From Halonatronomonas betaini (GTDB lineage Bacteria; Bacillota; Halanaerobiia; Halanaerobiales; Halarsenatibacteraceae): a DNA stretch of 64,000 nt. The position numbers and the translations under genes are program-made. Shown in pieces: positions 38,784-48,315 of this stretch. The stretch spans positions 41,741 through 105,740 of the forward strand of contig NZ_JADPIE010000001.1 in assembly GCF_015666175.1 (NCBI RefSeq). The letters are read 5' to 3'. A model generated the notes under the pieces. The model saw nothing but the letters and a program-made list of their open reading frames with translations, did not search any database and was not told the DNA's origin. Numbering within the stretch: position 1 is the stretch's first letter; the number at the start of each line of letters is the position of its first letter.

Positions 38784-41531
38784 ATGACAGAGAAGCAAGA
38801 AAAAAATGAAAAGAAAAAGCAGAAAGATAAAACTAAGAAAAATGCTGACAGAACTAATACTGCCAGCTTTCCTATAGTTGGCATCGGAGCTTCAGCCGGG
38901 GGACTTGAAGCTTTCAAAGAGTTTTTTTCTGGTATGCCTGATGACTCTGAAATAGGCATGGCCTTTGTTTTGGTACAGCATCTGGCCCCTGACCACGAAA
39001 GTTCTCTTACTGAGATTATCCGTAATTTCACCAGTATGCGGGTTTTAGAGGTCAAGGATGGGATGAAAGTTGAAGCTAACTCTATTTATATTATTCCACC
39101 TAACTATGAAATGACCTTTCGCGATGGTGCCCTTCATTTGAGGGAACCTGATGAGCCCAGGGGCCATCGTATGCCAATCGATGTTTTCTTCCGTTCTCTG
39201 GCCAGCGGGCAGTCCGAGCAGGCTGTCTGTGTTATCCTTTCAGGAACCGGGAGCGACGGAACTCTCGGACTTAGGGCCATTAAAGGCGAGGGCGGGATGG
39301 CCATGGTTCAGGAACCAGATACCGCCAGGTATGAAGGAATGCCAGGCAGTGCTATTGCCACTGGCTTAGTTGATTATGAACTGCCACCGGCAGAAATGCC
39401 TGAAAAGCTTATTGCCTATATAACTCATGCTTTTGGCGATCTCCGGCGGTCTACACAGAGTCAAGAGGGAGAAGAAAAATTATTAAAAAAGACTTTTATT
39501 GCCCTCCGTAACCAGACCGGCCATGATTTTTCTCAGTATAAACGGAGTACAATTCAGCGACGTATTCAGCATCGGATGTCTGTTCAACAGATTGAGACAA
39601 TGGATAAGTATGTTAAATATCTCCAGCAGACACCAGAAGAGGTAGAAAGTCTTTTCCGTGATCTACTTATTGGTGTGACCAGCTTCTTTCGGGATTCAGA
39701 GGCTTTTAAAGCTCTTGAGGATAAAGTTATTCCAAGTCTTTTAGCTGATAAACGTGAGTCTGGTATACTCCGGCTCTGGGTACCGGCCTGTTCTACTGGC
39801 GAGGAGGCCTATTCTATTGCTATTTTGATTGCTGAGTGTCAGGACAGGCATAATCAGAATTTAAAGGTGCAGATCTTTGCAACCGATATTGATAGCAAGG
39901 CTATTGTTGTAGCTCGCCGTGGTCTCTTTCCAGCAAGTATTTCTGAAGATGTCTCACAGGAACGGTTATCTAACTTTTTTAAGACTACAGAAGGTGGTAA
40001 GACCTATCGCATCCAGAAAAGAATTCGGGAAATGGTGATTTTTTCTGAACAAAATCTAATTGAAGATCCACCTTTCTCCCGACTGGACCTTATCAGCTGC
40101 CGTAATCTTTTAATTTATATGCAAAAGGATTTACAGAAAAAAATAATTTCGCTCTTTAGCTATGCCCTGAACCCAGGGGGTTATCTCTTTTTAGGGTCTT
40201 CTGAAACATTAGGTGATTCCCATGTTCATTTTTCTACTCTAGACAATAAATTAAAACTCTATCAACTAAAAGAAAATATCCAGAGCAGTCAACAGGAGGG
40301 AGAATATGATTTCCTGCCTCCGATGACAGCAACAGATGCAGGCCAACCACCCCTTGTTACACCAGCTAAAGAGGAGAGTGTGGGAAGAACATTAAGAGAG
40401 TTAACTGAACAGAAGCTCCTGGAAGATTTCAGCCCGGTTGCAGTCCTTGTTAATAGTTATGGTCAATTGCTTTATATTCACGGTCATACCGGTTTGTATC
40501 TTGAACTTTTCCCAGGCTTGAGTGGTGTCAATAATATTCTCAAAATGGCCCGGGACGGCTTACAGTCTGAGTTGACTACAGCTCTCCATAAAGCAGTAAA
40601 AGATCAGAAAAAAGTCTTCTGCCCCAATCTGCATATCAATAGTCATAATAATATAACCCAGGCCAATCTAACTGTATGTCCAATAAAAAATGTTCCCAGT
40701 TCTAAATATGATGAAGCTTTATATCTGGTTGTCCTGGAAAGGATTTCTTCATCTAAGAATGAATCTCCTATCCTGATTACCGAGCAGTCAGCTAGTGAAG
40801 AGGAAGAGAAATATGGCCCAGAAAGCAGAAAGGTTATTGCTGATCTCCGCCGAAAATTACGGGCTAAAGAAGAGTCTCTCCAGAATACCGTTGAGGAACT
40901 GCAGACAGCAAATGAAGAACTAAAATCTTCTAATGAAGAGCTGCAATCTGTGAATGAGGAAATGCAATCTACCAATGAAGAACTGGAGACTTCCAAGGAG
41001 GAATTGCAATCATTAAACGAAGAATTAAAAACTGTTAATGCTGAGCTGGAAGATAAAGTGGATGAGCTGACCCAGACCAATAATGACATGAATAATATGT
41101 TATCAGGTACCGGGATTGGCACTCTCTTTGTTGACCTGGATTTAGAGATCATCAGGTTTACTTCTACTGTTACAGAATTTATTAATTTAATTGATAGTGA
41201 TATTGGCAGACCTGTAGGCCATATCGCTTCTAATTTGAAAAAATACGACAGTCTATCAGAGGATGCCCAGGAGGTTTTAGACACATTAGTTCCTAAAGAG
41301 GTAGAGGTACAGACCAATAACGGAAAATGGTATATGATGCGCATCCAACCTTATAGAACGGCAGAGAATGTAATTAAGGGAGCAGTAATCACCTTTAGAG
41401 ATATCAGCGAAAGAAAGAAATTAGAGGATGAGCTTGCTGAAGTCTCCAGCTTGCTTTCTGAACAGGCCGATGGAGATAGAGACGAGAAAGCAAAAAAGGA
41501 GCCAGGAGAGGTGGAACCAAATGAGAAGTGA
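38784..41531 (+). CDS. CheB-CheR-PAS chemotaxis-type signalling protein
   Basis: This 915-residue protein is a fusion of a CheB methylesterase (about 30-225: GASAGG Ser, QHLAPDHES His, GTGSDGTLG Asp), a CheR methyltransferase (about 235-490, with VPACSTGEEAYS), a PAS-like region (~535-620), a long Glu/Leu coiled coil (~690-765, repeats of NEELxS) and a final PAS domain (~775-885). CheB lacks a receiver domain and there is no kinase. Such fusions are found away from flagellar chemotaxis. It overlaps the next gene, a c-di-GMP enzyme, so the two probably form one pathway. Confidence 0.9.
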   Translation: MTEKQEKNEKKKQKDKTKKNADRTNTASFPIVGIGASAGGLEAFKEFFSGMPDDSEIGMAFVLVQHLAPDHESSLTEIIRNFTSMRVLEVKDGMKVEANSIYIIPPNYEMTFRDGALHLREPDEPRGHRMPIDVFFRSLASGQSEQAVCVILSGTGSDGTLGLRAIKGEGGMAMVQEPDTARYEGMPGSAIATGLVDYELPPAEMPEKLIAYITHAFGDLRRSTQSQEGEEKLLKKTFIALRNQTGHDFSQYKRSTIQRRIQHRMSVQQIETMDKYVKYLQQTPEEVESLFRDLLIGVTSFFRDSEAFKALEDKVIPSLLADKRESGILRLWVPACSTGEEAYSIAILIAECQDRHNQNLKVQIFATDIDSKAIVVARRGLFPASISEDVSQERLSNFFKTTEGGKTYRIQKRIREMVIFSEQNLIEDPPFSRLDLISCRNLLIYMQKDLQKKIISLFSYALNPGGYLFLGSSETLGDSHVHFSTLDNKLKLYQLKENIQSSQQEGEYDFLPPMTATDAGQPPLVTPAKEESVGRTLRELTEQKLLEDFSPVAVLVNSYGQLLYIHGHTGLYLELFPGLSGVNNILKMARDGLQSELTTALHKAVKDQKKVFCPNLHINSHNNITQANLTVCPIKNVPSSKYDEALYLVVLERISSSKNESPILITEQSASEEEEKYGPESRKVIADLRRKLRAKEESLQNTVEELQTANEELKSSNEELQSVNEEMQSTNEELETSKEELQSLNEELKTVNAELEDKVDELTQTNNDMNNMLSGTGIGTLFVDLDLEIIRFTSTVTEFINLIDSDIGRPVGHIASNLKKYDSLSEDAQEVLDTLVPKEVEVQTNNGKWYMMRIQPYRTAENVIKGAVITFRDISERKKLEDELAEVSSLLSEQADGDRDEKAKKEPGEVEPNEK

Positions 41532-43668
41532 TGACAACCGCTGGAATGATGGTGCTGAACTCCGTGAAAAGGCTGAATGGATTCTACAAAAAAATGGTGC
41601 TGGCAAATCAAAAGAGCTGGAGTCTATGTCATCAGGGGAAATATTTCAGCTCCTCCATGAACTGCATGTACATCAAATAGAGCTAGAGCTTCAGAATGAG
41701 GAACTGCGCCAGACTCAGTCAGAGCTGGAGACTGCCCGGGCCCGGTATTATGATTTATATGACCTGGCTCCAGTAGGATATTGTACTCTTTCCCGACAAA
41801 ATCTTATCCTTAGGGCCAATCTGGCTGCTGCTAAATTATTGGGCAAAACCCGTGATGAGCTTATTAATAAGCCTATTTCCAGGTTTATACTCCCTGAAGA
41901 TCAGGATAAATATTATTTTTTCCGGAAACAACTTTTTGAAACCGAACAGCCCCAGGAGAGTGAACTCAGGATGGTCGGTTCTGATGACAACCAGTTCTGG
42001 GCCTGGTTGTATGCCACTATTTCTCGTAATGATGAAGGTGATCATATCTGCCGGATTGTGCTGGTTGATATTACTGACCGAAAACAGGCTGAAAGAGATT
42101 TAAAACAGCGGGAAAAAAGACAGAGACTGGCTGTAGAAATAGCTTCTGATTTTCTGAATAACCCTATTAACCAGATGGATAGAACGATTGATAATGGTCT
42201 GGCGAAAATCGGCAAAAATTTGGAGGCAGATAGAAGTTATATATATGAGACAACAGGCGAGAATCAAATTATGGAGTGTAAATATACCTGGTATGCCAGC
42301 AACTTAAGAGATCGGCCTGATAATAACATGAATAAACCTGTTGAAATTTCAACCTGGGTCTATGGACAGATTCTCGATCATAAACCTGTTTCAATTACAG
42401 ACATCAATGACCTGCCTGAAAAAGCTGTAAGTGACAGAAAAAAATTCAAAAGCCAATCTTTTCGCTCAATTCTCTGGGCACCAATGATCGTTGAAAGCTA
42501 TGTCATAGGATTTTTAGGAATTGATTCTGTTCAGGCTAAAAAAGAATGGACTGATAACGATATTATGACCATGCAGCTAGCTGCAAGCATTGTTGCCAGT
42601 GCAATTAAAAGGGTCAAGACAGAAAAAGAGCTTATCCATCAAACATTCCATGATCAATTAACAGGTCTTTATAATCGCACATTTTTTGAGGAAGAAAGCA
42701 AACGCTTAAATGTAGAAAGACAGCTGCCAATAGGTCTAATAATTGCTGATGTGAACGGCCTGAAACTGATTAACGATACCTTTGGCCATGAAAAAGGTGA
42801 TGAACTCCTTAAAAAAGTGGCAGAGATTTTTCAAAATACCTGCCGGGAAGAAGATATTATTACCCGCTGGGGCGGCGATGAATTTCTAATCCTTCTGCCC
42901 CAGACTGGAGAGAAGGAAGCACGAGAAATCTGTGATAGGATACGAAAAAATTGTTCTAAGGCTAATGATCTTGAAATACCTATCTCTATTGCCTTAGGTC
43001 ATTCAATAAAAGAAGATCTTGATGATGATATTTACTCTTCTATTGATGAAGCCGATGAAGTTATGTATAAAAATAAGTTGGTGGAAAGCCGGAGTGTCAA
43101 GGGTAATGTCTTAAAGGCATTACTTAATACCCTGAGGTCTAAATGCCATGAAACCGAAGAACATGCCTGGCGTCTACAAAAGATGTCTCGAAAGATGGGT
43201 GAAAAAATGGATCTTCCATCCACTGAACTGGACAGATTATTTCTTCTGGTTACAATGCATGATATAGGAAAGGCCAGTATTTCAGAGGAGATCCTGGTTA
43301 AAACCGGTGAGTTAAATAAAGAAGAATTAGAGATCATGAAAAAACATCCAGAACGCGGATACCATATTGCCTCAGCAACAGATGAATTTTCCCATGTTGC
43401 AAATGAAATTCTCCACCATCATGAATGGTGGGATGGCACCGGTTATCCTGATAGACTTAAAGGAGAAAAAATCCCTCTTTTATCCCGGATAACAGCAATT
43501 GTCGATGCCTATGACGCCATGACTAATAGTCGACCCTATAATAAAGGTCAGCTTAAAACTCACCAGGAAGCTATTGCCGAAATAAAAGAATATGCAGGCA
43601 GCCAATTTGACCCGGAACTGGTAGAACTGTTTTTGGAGTTATATGAAGATGAGAATGGTATCGATTAA
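41521..43668 (+). CDS. PAS-GAF-GGDEF-HD-GYP c-di-GMP signalling protein
   Basis: I start at the ATG at 41521, behind AGGAGAGGTGG and overlapping the CheB-CheR stop by 11 bp (715 aa). Order: a coiled N-terminus (~35-70), PAS (~75-195), GAF (~200-365), GGDEF diguanylate cyclase with RWGGDEFLILL (about 450), and HD-GYP phosphodiesterase with VTMHDIGKASIS (about 579) and HHEWWDGTGYPD. Both catalytic motifs are intact, so it could make or degrade c-di-GMP. It is the only c-di-GMP enzyme in the window and could set the signal read by the riboswitch at 19312. Confidence 0.92.
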   Translation: MRSDDNRWNDGAELREKAEWILQKNGAGKSKELESMSSGEIFQLLHELHVHQIELELQNEELRQTQSELETARARYYDLYDLAPVGYCTLSRQNLILRANLAAAKLLGKTRDELINKPISRFILPEDQDKYYFFRKQLFETEQPQESELRMVGSDDNQFWAWLYATISRNDEGDHICRIVLVDITDRKQAERDLKQREKRQRLAVEIASDFLNNPINQMDRTIDNGLAKIGKNLEADRSYIYETTGENQIMECKYTWYASNLRDRPDNNMNKPVEISTWVYGQILDHKPVSITDINDLPEKAVSDRKKFKSQSFRSILWAPMIVESYVIGFLGIDSVQAKKEWTDNDIMTMQLAASIVASAIKRVKTEKELIHQTFHDQLTGLYNRTFFEEESKRLNVERQLPIGLIIADVNGLKLINDTFGHEKGDELLKKVAEIFQNTCREEDIITRWGGDEFLILLPQTGEKEAREICDRIRKNCSKANDLEIPISIALGHSIKEDLDDDIYSSIDEADEVMYKNKLVESRSVKGNVLKALLNTLRSKCHETEEHAWRLQKMSRKMGEKMDLPSTELDRLFLLVTMHDIGKASISEEILVKTGELNKEELEIMKKHPERGYHIASATDEFSHVANEILHHHEWWDGTGYPDRLKGEKIPLLSRITAIVDAYDAMTNSRPYNKGQLKTHQEAIAEIKEYAGSQFDPELVELFLELYEDENGID

Positions 43669-43711
43669 ATTAGGATGGCAGCAGAATAATGATTGATAAG
43701 GAGCATTAATT

Positions 43712-44107
43712 ATGGACAATAGCAACTGGTACTCAAATTTAAATAAACCAGGCTGGTCGCCACCTTCCTGGGTTTTTGGGCCTGTCTGGTCAGTATTGTA
43801 TATCTTCATAGCGATCTCTTTCGGCAATGTCTTTATCCAGTTTGCCCGGGGCGTTTTAACCTGGCAGGTCGCCCTGCCCTTTGCCCTCAATCTAATCTTT
43901 AATTTTGCCTTTACACCACTGCAATTTAAGCTGAGAAACAATCTTTTAGCATCAGTCGATATTATATTAATCCTTATAACATTAATCTGGGCAATAGTTG
44001 CTATCAGACCCTATATTTCATGGGTCGCCTATATCAATATTCCATATCTCTTATGGGTCTCATTTGCAACAGCCCTCCAGCTAACAATCACCTGGTTGAA
44101 CAGGTAA
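43712..44107 (+). CDS. tspO: TspO/MBR-family membrane protein
   Basis: This 131-residue protein has five transmembrane helices and begins with LNKPGWSPPSWVFGPVWSVLY, the conserved TspO N-terminus (usual length ~155, so slightly short). TspO proteins bind porphyrins and related ligands and take part in stress signalling or tetrapyrrole handling. The ATG follows AAGGAGC. It lies 43 bp after the c-di-GMP enzyme but separated from other pathways; no tetrapyrrole genes are nearby. Confidence 0.88.
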   Translation: MDNSNWYSNLNKPGWSPPSWVFGPVWSVLYIFIAISFGNVFIQFARGVLTWQVALPFALNLIFNFAFTPLQFKLRNNLLASVDIILILITLIWAIVAIRPYISWVAYINIPYLLWVSFATALQLTITWLNR

Positions 44108-44191
44108 AACAATTACAACAGTCAAAACCTAAAAATTAACTTATTATTAAAAAACAATTAGTATTAATATCATCGAAAAGGAGTGGTAATA

Positions 44192-44392
44192 ATGGCTAAC
44201 AAAGAAGCGCAGGAACATGAAATTAAGGGGAATAAGTTGATCTGCCCGATCTGTTCTCATGAAGAATTCTGGACCAGAGAAACTCTAATGAATACACCTG
44301 GGGCAACCTTTCTTGGTTTTGATTTTGCCAATAAACAGGCCAAAAACTATATTTGTGATAACTGTAGCTACATAATGTGGTTTTACGAGTAA
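44192..44392 (+). CDS. YpzJ-like zinc-ribbon protein
   Basis: This 66-residue protein has CPICSHEEFWTRE near residue 18 and ICDNCSYIMWFY at the C-terminus, a full zinc ribbon of the COG3478 type. The ATG at 44192 follows AAGGAGTGG; a GTG at 44183 overlaps that site. It is followed 12 bp later by a histidine phosphatase gene. The role is unknown; nucleic-acid binding is assumed for the family. Confidence 0.78.
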   Translation: MANKEAQEHEIKGNKLICPICSHEEFWTRETLMNTPGATFLGFDFANKQAKNYICDNCSYIMWFYE

Positions 44393-44404
44393 TAGGAGGC
44401 TAAA

Positions 44405-45013
44405 ATGACAAAACTGTATATAACCAGACATGGTGAAACAGAATGGAACCTAAATAATAAAATGCAGGGCTGGAAAGAATCTAAACTTACTTCAAAGGGT
44501 AAAAAACAGGCAGAATGGCTGGGAGACAGATTAGAAGATATCAACTTCGAAGCCATTTATTCAAGCCCTCTCGGGAGAGCATTAAATACAGCCGAGATAA
44601 TTACCGATAATAGAGAAACAGAAATAATAATTGATCAAAACCTAAAAGAAATGAATTTTGGTGATTGGGAAGGCAAAACATCATCTGAAATTAAATCTAA
44701 AGACTTCGACCAGTATAAGAAGTTCTGGGAGAAGCCCCACCTATTTAATGGAGAAACTGGCGAAAAATTTGATGATGTTAGAAATAGAGTTATACCAGTA
44801 ATAGACAAAATCATTTCAAATCACACCAATAATATTTTAATTGTTACCCATACAGTTATAATAAAAACTATAATGGCATACTTTGAACAAAGAGCCCCCT
44901 CAGAACTCTGGGATCCTCCTTTTATTCATCAGACCTGCTTAAATGTAATTGAAGTAACTGATGACCAGATAGATATAATTTTACATGGAGATACCTCTCA
45001 CTATCAAGAATAG
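44405..45013 (+). CDS. Histidine phosphatase family protein (phosphoglycerate mutase-like)
   Basis: This 202-residue protein has the catalytic RHGETEWN (about residues 8-15), the second-half arginine SSPLGRA, Glu in EMNFGDWEG and the late catalytic His in IVTHTVII (about 149). It is of the CobC/GpmB type and would be a broad-specificity phosphatase or mutase. An AGGAGG site precedes it. No cobalamin genes are adjacent, so alpha-ribazole phosphatase activity is not supported here. Confidence 0.88.
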   Translation: MTKLYITRHGETEWNLNNKMQGWKESKLTSKGKKQAEWLGDRLEDINFEAIYSSPLGRALNTAEIITDNRETEIIIDQNLKEMNFGDWEGKTSSEIKSKDFDQYKKFWEKPHLFNGETGEKFDDVRNRVIPVIDKIISNHTNNILIVTHTVIIKTIMAYFEQRAPSELWDPPFIHQTCLNVIEVTDDQIDIILHGDTSHYQE

Positions 45014-45034
45014 TTAAAAAGGGGAATTATATTT

Positions 45035-45919
45035 ATGTATAAAAATATCTTAGAGATTTTAACCTGCCCGAGATGTCAGGAAAAGTTACAAATTGAAGCA
45101 GAAAAAGAGAGCAACGGTGAAGTGATTGAAGGATTATTAACCTGTACAAACTATCATCAATGGCAGGTAGAAGATGGCATTATTATCTTTCAAGCACAGG
45201 AGCAGAAAGAAGTTAATAATTGGAATGAACTATATAAAGACATAAGTTATCAAGAATTAGATACTAAAATAAAAGATTCAACCCCTCAGGTAGAATTAAC
45301 AGCTCAAAAAGAAGGCATCAGAGAAATCATTAATATTGTTAAAAAGAAAGACTCAACTAAAATACTTGATATTGCAACAGGCAGAGGTATGTTATTGACA
45401 GAATTAGTTCAGGAATTTGGCAGTAAGATTAGCCTGGTAGCAGTTGATCTCAGCGCTAGAGTTTTGAAATATGATAGGCTTAAATGCAAAGAACTCAATC
45501 CTAAAGCAAGAATAAATTTTATTGCCTGTGATGCAACAGAGTTGCCTATTTTAAAAGATAGCCTTGATTTATCAGTCTCATTTTTTGGTATCCAGAATAT
45601 GGGCAGTTTAATCCCTGAAGGAATTAAAGAAGGAGTTAGAGTGAGCAAAAAAGGCTTAATCAATACAGGCTATATTATTAAAGATGACAATCCTGAAATT
45701 CCGTCAATCAATAAAAAACTAAAGAAGGCCGGCTATGATATTAGACTGGACCAATTTACTGAATCATATTTTCGCCAATCACATAAACTCACCGATGATT
45801 ACAAGATCAATGTTAAAAAGATATTTGAAGGTATCGGTGGCAATAACAAAAATGATCTAATTCCAATTAAAGATATGTGGTTTGCCCTGGCAATCAGCGA
45901 AACCATATTAGATTACTAA
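45035..45919 (+). CDS. SAM-dependent methyltransferase with Trm112-like zinc ribbon
   Basis: This 294-residue protein starts with a Trm112/UPF0434-like zinc ribbon (LTCPRCQEKLQ, then LLTCTNYHQWQVEDGI; residues ~10-55). A class I methyltransferase follows with ILDIATGRGMLLTELV (about 110), VAVDLSARVLKYD and ACDATELPI. The C-terminal part suggests a small-molecule or RNA substrate, not identifiable. It is 21 bp after the phosphatase gene, co-directional. Confidence 0.78.
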   Translation: MYKNILEILTCPRCQEKLQIEAEKESNGEVIEGLLTCTNYHQWQVEDGIIIFQAQEQKEVNNWNELYKDISYQELDTKIKDSTPQVELTAQKEGIREIINIVKKKDSTKILDIATGRGMLLTELVQEFGSKISLVAVDLSARVLKYDRLKCKELNPKARINFIACDATELPILKDSLDLSVSFFGIQNMGSLIPEGIKEGVRVSKKGLINTGYIIKDDNPEIPSINKKLKKAGYDIRLDQFTESYFRQSHKLTDDYKINVKKIFEGIGGNNKNDLIPIKDMWFALAISETILDY

Positions 45920-45974
45920 AAAAACCACTTTAAAACCCTCCACAATCAAAATATTTGCAAAGGGTTTAGTTAAT

Positions 45975-46289
45975 TCAAAGTAAAAATTTATATTTTCTTT
46001 TGCCATGTATAATTCTTCTGATTTCGATAAGATTATTGGTTTCAAAAACAACATAAAATATAATATAATTATCTATTATTAACATACGGTAATTCTTTTT
46101 CTTTAAACTTTCATCTTCAGGGACTTTACCTTTATAAGGGAAAAGTATTAGTTGAGATATTTCATTATCAAATTGGTCTATTAACTTTTCTGCATAATCA
46201 GGTGAATCTGTTTGAAGATAAGAAACTATCTCATTTAAATCTTTTTGAGCTAACGGTAAATATCTTATATTATATTTTTTATTACTCAT
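45975..46289 (-). CDS. RelE/ParE-family toxin
   Basis: This 104-residue protein fits the RelE/ParE fold: YLPLAQKDLNEIVSYL at the N-terminus, FPYKGKVPEDESLKKKNYR in the middle and the IIFYVV and IRRIIHGKRKY strands at the C-terminus. RelE types cut mRNA in ribosomes, ParE types poison gyrase; the sequence does not decide between them. Its start overlaps the end of the antitoxin gene by 8 bp, the usual order. Confidence 0.85.
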   Translation of the reverse strand: MSNKKYNIRYLPLAQKDLNEIVSYLQTDSPDYAEKLIDQFDNEISQLILFPYKGKVPEDESLKKKNYRMLIIDNYIIFYVVFETNNLIEIRRIIHGKRKYKFLL

Positions 46290-46548
46290 TTAATTTTTCT
46301 TTCATCTGCTGCATAAGTTCATCATGGGAAATGGTTTCGGCATTATTCTGGCTTTCTATTTCAGCCTCTCCTAATTTTTTATAAAGCTCAAGCAAAGCCT
46401 GTTGTTTTTCATATTGTGCAATGCTCATTACGACCATATCACCTCTACCATTTTTGGTTAAAAATACAGGTTCACCTTCTTTATGGCATACATCTGAAAT
46501 CTCTGTGAAGCTATTTCTTAAATCAGAAACAGGTCTAATGGTTGGCAT
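46282..46548 (-). CDS. Phd/YefM-type antitoxin
   Basis: This 88-residue protein starts MPTIRPVSDLRNSFTEI, the Phd/YefM DNA-binding domain, with EPVFLTKNGRGDMVVMS following, and has a charged helical tail that would wrap the toxin. It precedes and overlaps the ParE/RelE toxin gene. Inverted repeats lie upstream (ATATT/AATAT and 46605-46636), where it probably represses its own promoter. Confidence 0.88.
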   Translation of the reverse strand: MPTIRPVSDLRNSFTEISDVCHKEGEPVFLTKNGRGDMVVMSIAQYEKQQALLELYKKLGEAEIESQNNAETISHDELMQQMKEKLNE

Positions 46549-46604
46549 TTATATCACCTCTTATCAATTTTATATCTTAATTATATCATAATATTGATAA
46601 TATA

Positions 46605-46636
46605 TTAAGTAAAATTACTTTAAACTTTTTACTTAA
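46605..46636. repeat. Inverted repeat between antitoxin and arsM genes
   Basis: TTAAGTAAAA (46605-46614) and TTTTACTTAA (46627-46636) are perfect inverted copies separated by 12 bp in the divergent region of the antitoxin and ArsM genes. It could be an operator of either gene or a weak terminator. Confidence 0.45.
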
Positions 46637-46673
46637 AAAATATTTTCGGCTAGATCAACTGTAATCATATCTT

Positions 46674-46706
46674 ATATTGACAATATACGATTAAACCTGC
46701 TATAAT
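46674..46706 (+). promoter_or_regulatory. arsM promoter with overlapping ArsR-like operator
   Basis: TTGACA (46677-46682), an 18-bp spacer and TATAAT (46701-46706) precede the ArsM-ArsR gene. A perfect palindrome ATATTG-A-CAATAT (46674-46686) covers the -35 element, as expected of an ArsR-family operator. Confidence 0.7.
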
Positions 46707-46726
46707 CAATATAAGAGGTGATCACA

Positions 46727-47860
46727 ATGCATGATAAAGAAAAAATCAAAGAAGCTTTAAAAGAAAGATATGGTGGCATTGCCAGAGAAGACAGGAACAA
46801 AGAGGATAATAATGATCAGTCAGCAGATTGTTGTTCAGGTGGTGGTGGAGGCTGCTGTGATGGTTCTGCAGTTGAAACCAATATAGAAACTAAGATAGGC
46901 TATTCTGAGGAAGATTTAAATCAGGATACAGCTGATGCCAGCTTCGGTTTAGGCTGTGGCAATCCTAAAGCAATTGCCTCGCTCAAACCAGGTGAGACTG
47001 TCCTTGATCTCGGCTGTGGAGCAGGCTTTGATCTATTGCTTGCTTCCAGAGAAGTTGGCGAATCTGGTTATCTAATCGGAGTCGATATGACACCGGAGAT
47101 GATTGAGAAAGCTAAGGCCAACGCTGCCAAAAATAATTTAACCAATATTGATTTCTATCTGGCAGATATCGAAGATCTACCCCTGGAGGATAATACAGTC
47201 GATGTTATAATCTCTAACTGTGTCATTAACCTAACGCCTGATAAAGAGGCCGTTTATAGAGAGGCCCTGAGGGTTTTAAAACCAGGTGGCAGAATTGCAA
47301 TCGCAGATGTTCTCAAGGCTAAAGAAATGCCTGAGAAATTAATGGCCGATATTAAAAATTATATAGAATGTATAGCCGGTGCGATAACTAAAGCCGAGCT
47401 AAAAAGAATACTAACTGAGCTTAATTATTCCGACATTGAAATCAAAACAAAAGCAAATAGTGATGAGATCGTTGATAGCTGGTCTGATGAATATAATCTT
47501 TCAGATTATATTTTCTCAAGCTATATAACAGCTCGCAAGCCTGGTGAGACCAGTAAGCCCAACAAACCGAAGCCAGAAGTTTCTCCAGAGGAGTATGCAA
47601 AGCTTGCTAATGCTTTAGGTAACTCTCACAGGATTGAGATTCTGAAAATCCTTGCTGCCCAGCCAGCAGATGACAGGTGTATGGTCGGTAATTTAGTTGA
47701 TAAACTCCCGATCTCTCAATCCACAGTATCCCAGCATCTTAAAATCTTAAAAGAAGCCGGCTGGATTATCGGTCAGACAGATGGCCCTAAAGTCTGCTAC
47801 TGCTTAAATGATAATACCGCCAACCAATTTAAGCAACTAACTGACAGCCTTTTGAGTTAA
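46727..47860 (+). CDS. arsM: Arsenite methyltransferase fused to ArsR-type regulator
   Basis: Residues ~1-280 are an ArsM enzyme: DLGCGAGFD (about 93) for SAM, Cys in ISNCVINL (about 163) and in YIECIAGA (about 214), plus CCSGGGGGCC near residue 34 and GLGCGNP, giving the thiol set that binds As(III). Residues ~290-377 form an ArsR winged helix (SHRIEILKILAA, SQSTVSQHLKILKEAGW) with nearby cysteines. It would methylate arsenite and sense it in one polypeptide. The ATG at 46727 follows AGAGGTGAT. A palindrome covers its -35 element, consistent with autoregulation. Confidence 0.87.
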   Translation: MHDKEKIKEALKERYGGIAREDRNKEDNNDQSADCCSGGGGGCCDGSAVETNIETKIGYSEEDLNQDTADASFGLGCGNPKAIASLKPGETVLDLGCGAGFDLLLASREVGESGYLIGVDMTPEMIEKAKANAAKNNLTNIDFYLADIEDLPLEDNTVDVIISNCVINLTPDKEAVYREALRVLKPGGRIAIADVLKAKEMPEKLMADIKNYIECIAGAITKAELKRILTELNYSDIEIKTKANSDEIVDSWSDEYNLSDYIFSSYITARKPGETSKPNKPKPEVSPEEYAKLANALGNSHRIEILKILAAQPADDRCMVGNLVDKLPISQSTVSQHLKILKEAGWIIGQTDGPKVCYCLNDNTANQFKQLTDSLLS

Positions 47861-47972
47861 GTTCATATCTCTAACCCTATTTTTAAAAAGATGAAAACAT
47901 CCTTTTAATATGCTAAAATATAAATAAGAAAAGTAAATCATTTATCATAAACTTTTCTCAGGAGGGATAGCC

Positions 47973-48266
47973 ATGGAATTAAGAGATTATGTTAAAAACA
48001 AAATAATTAAAATTTTAAAAGAGCATAATATAACTAGAGCAAGCATTTATGGTTCCTATGCCAGAGGAGAAGCTAATGAAAATAGCGATATAGATATTGT
48101 AGTTGAATTAAATCGCCGAAGTCTTTTTGAGTTAGTGGGCTTGAAACAGGATATTGAAGATGCAACTGGCCTAAAGGTAGACATTACAACATACCATGGA
48201 CTTGATAACTCTCCAAGAGAAGGTATTAAAGACAAGATAAAAAAAGATGAGGTTAAAATAATATGA
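47973..48266 (+). CDS. MntA-like nucleotidyltransferase antitoxin
   Basis: This 97-residue protein has the GSYARGEANENSDIDIVVE motif (about residues 28-46), GS then DxD, of minimal nucleotidyltransferases. AGGAGGG precedes its ATG. It would AMPylate and silence the HepT-like HEPN toxin encoded right downstream; its stop overlaps an ATG in the ATGA manner. It is the second of three such enzymes in the window. Confidence 0.83.
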   Translation: MELRDYVKNKIIKILKEHNITRASIYGSYARGEANENSDIDIVVELNRRSLFELVGLKQDIEDATGLKVDITTYHGLDNSPREGIKDKIKKDEVKII

Positions 48267-48315
48267 TTGATGGAAGAATAGAGATTACCTTTTAGATATT
48301 AAGACTTCTATTGAG

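Noticed and set aside
40643..41344. 233-codon reverse frame rich in serine
   Set aside because: It mirrors the coiled-coil region of the CheB-CheR-PAS gene and has no domain or ribosome binding site.
47873..47930. Terminator after arsM
   Set aside because: The AAAAGATG/CATCCTTTT stem has a mismatch and is very weak; not enough to call.
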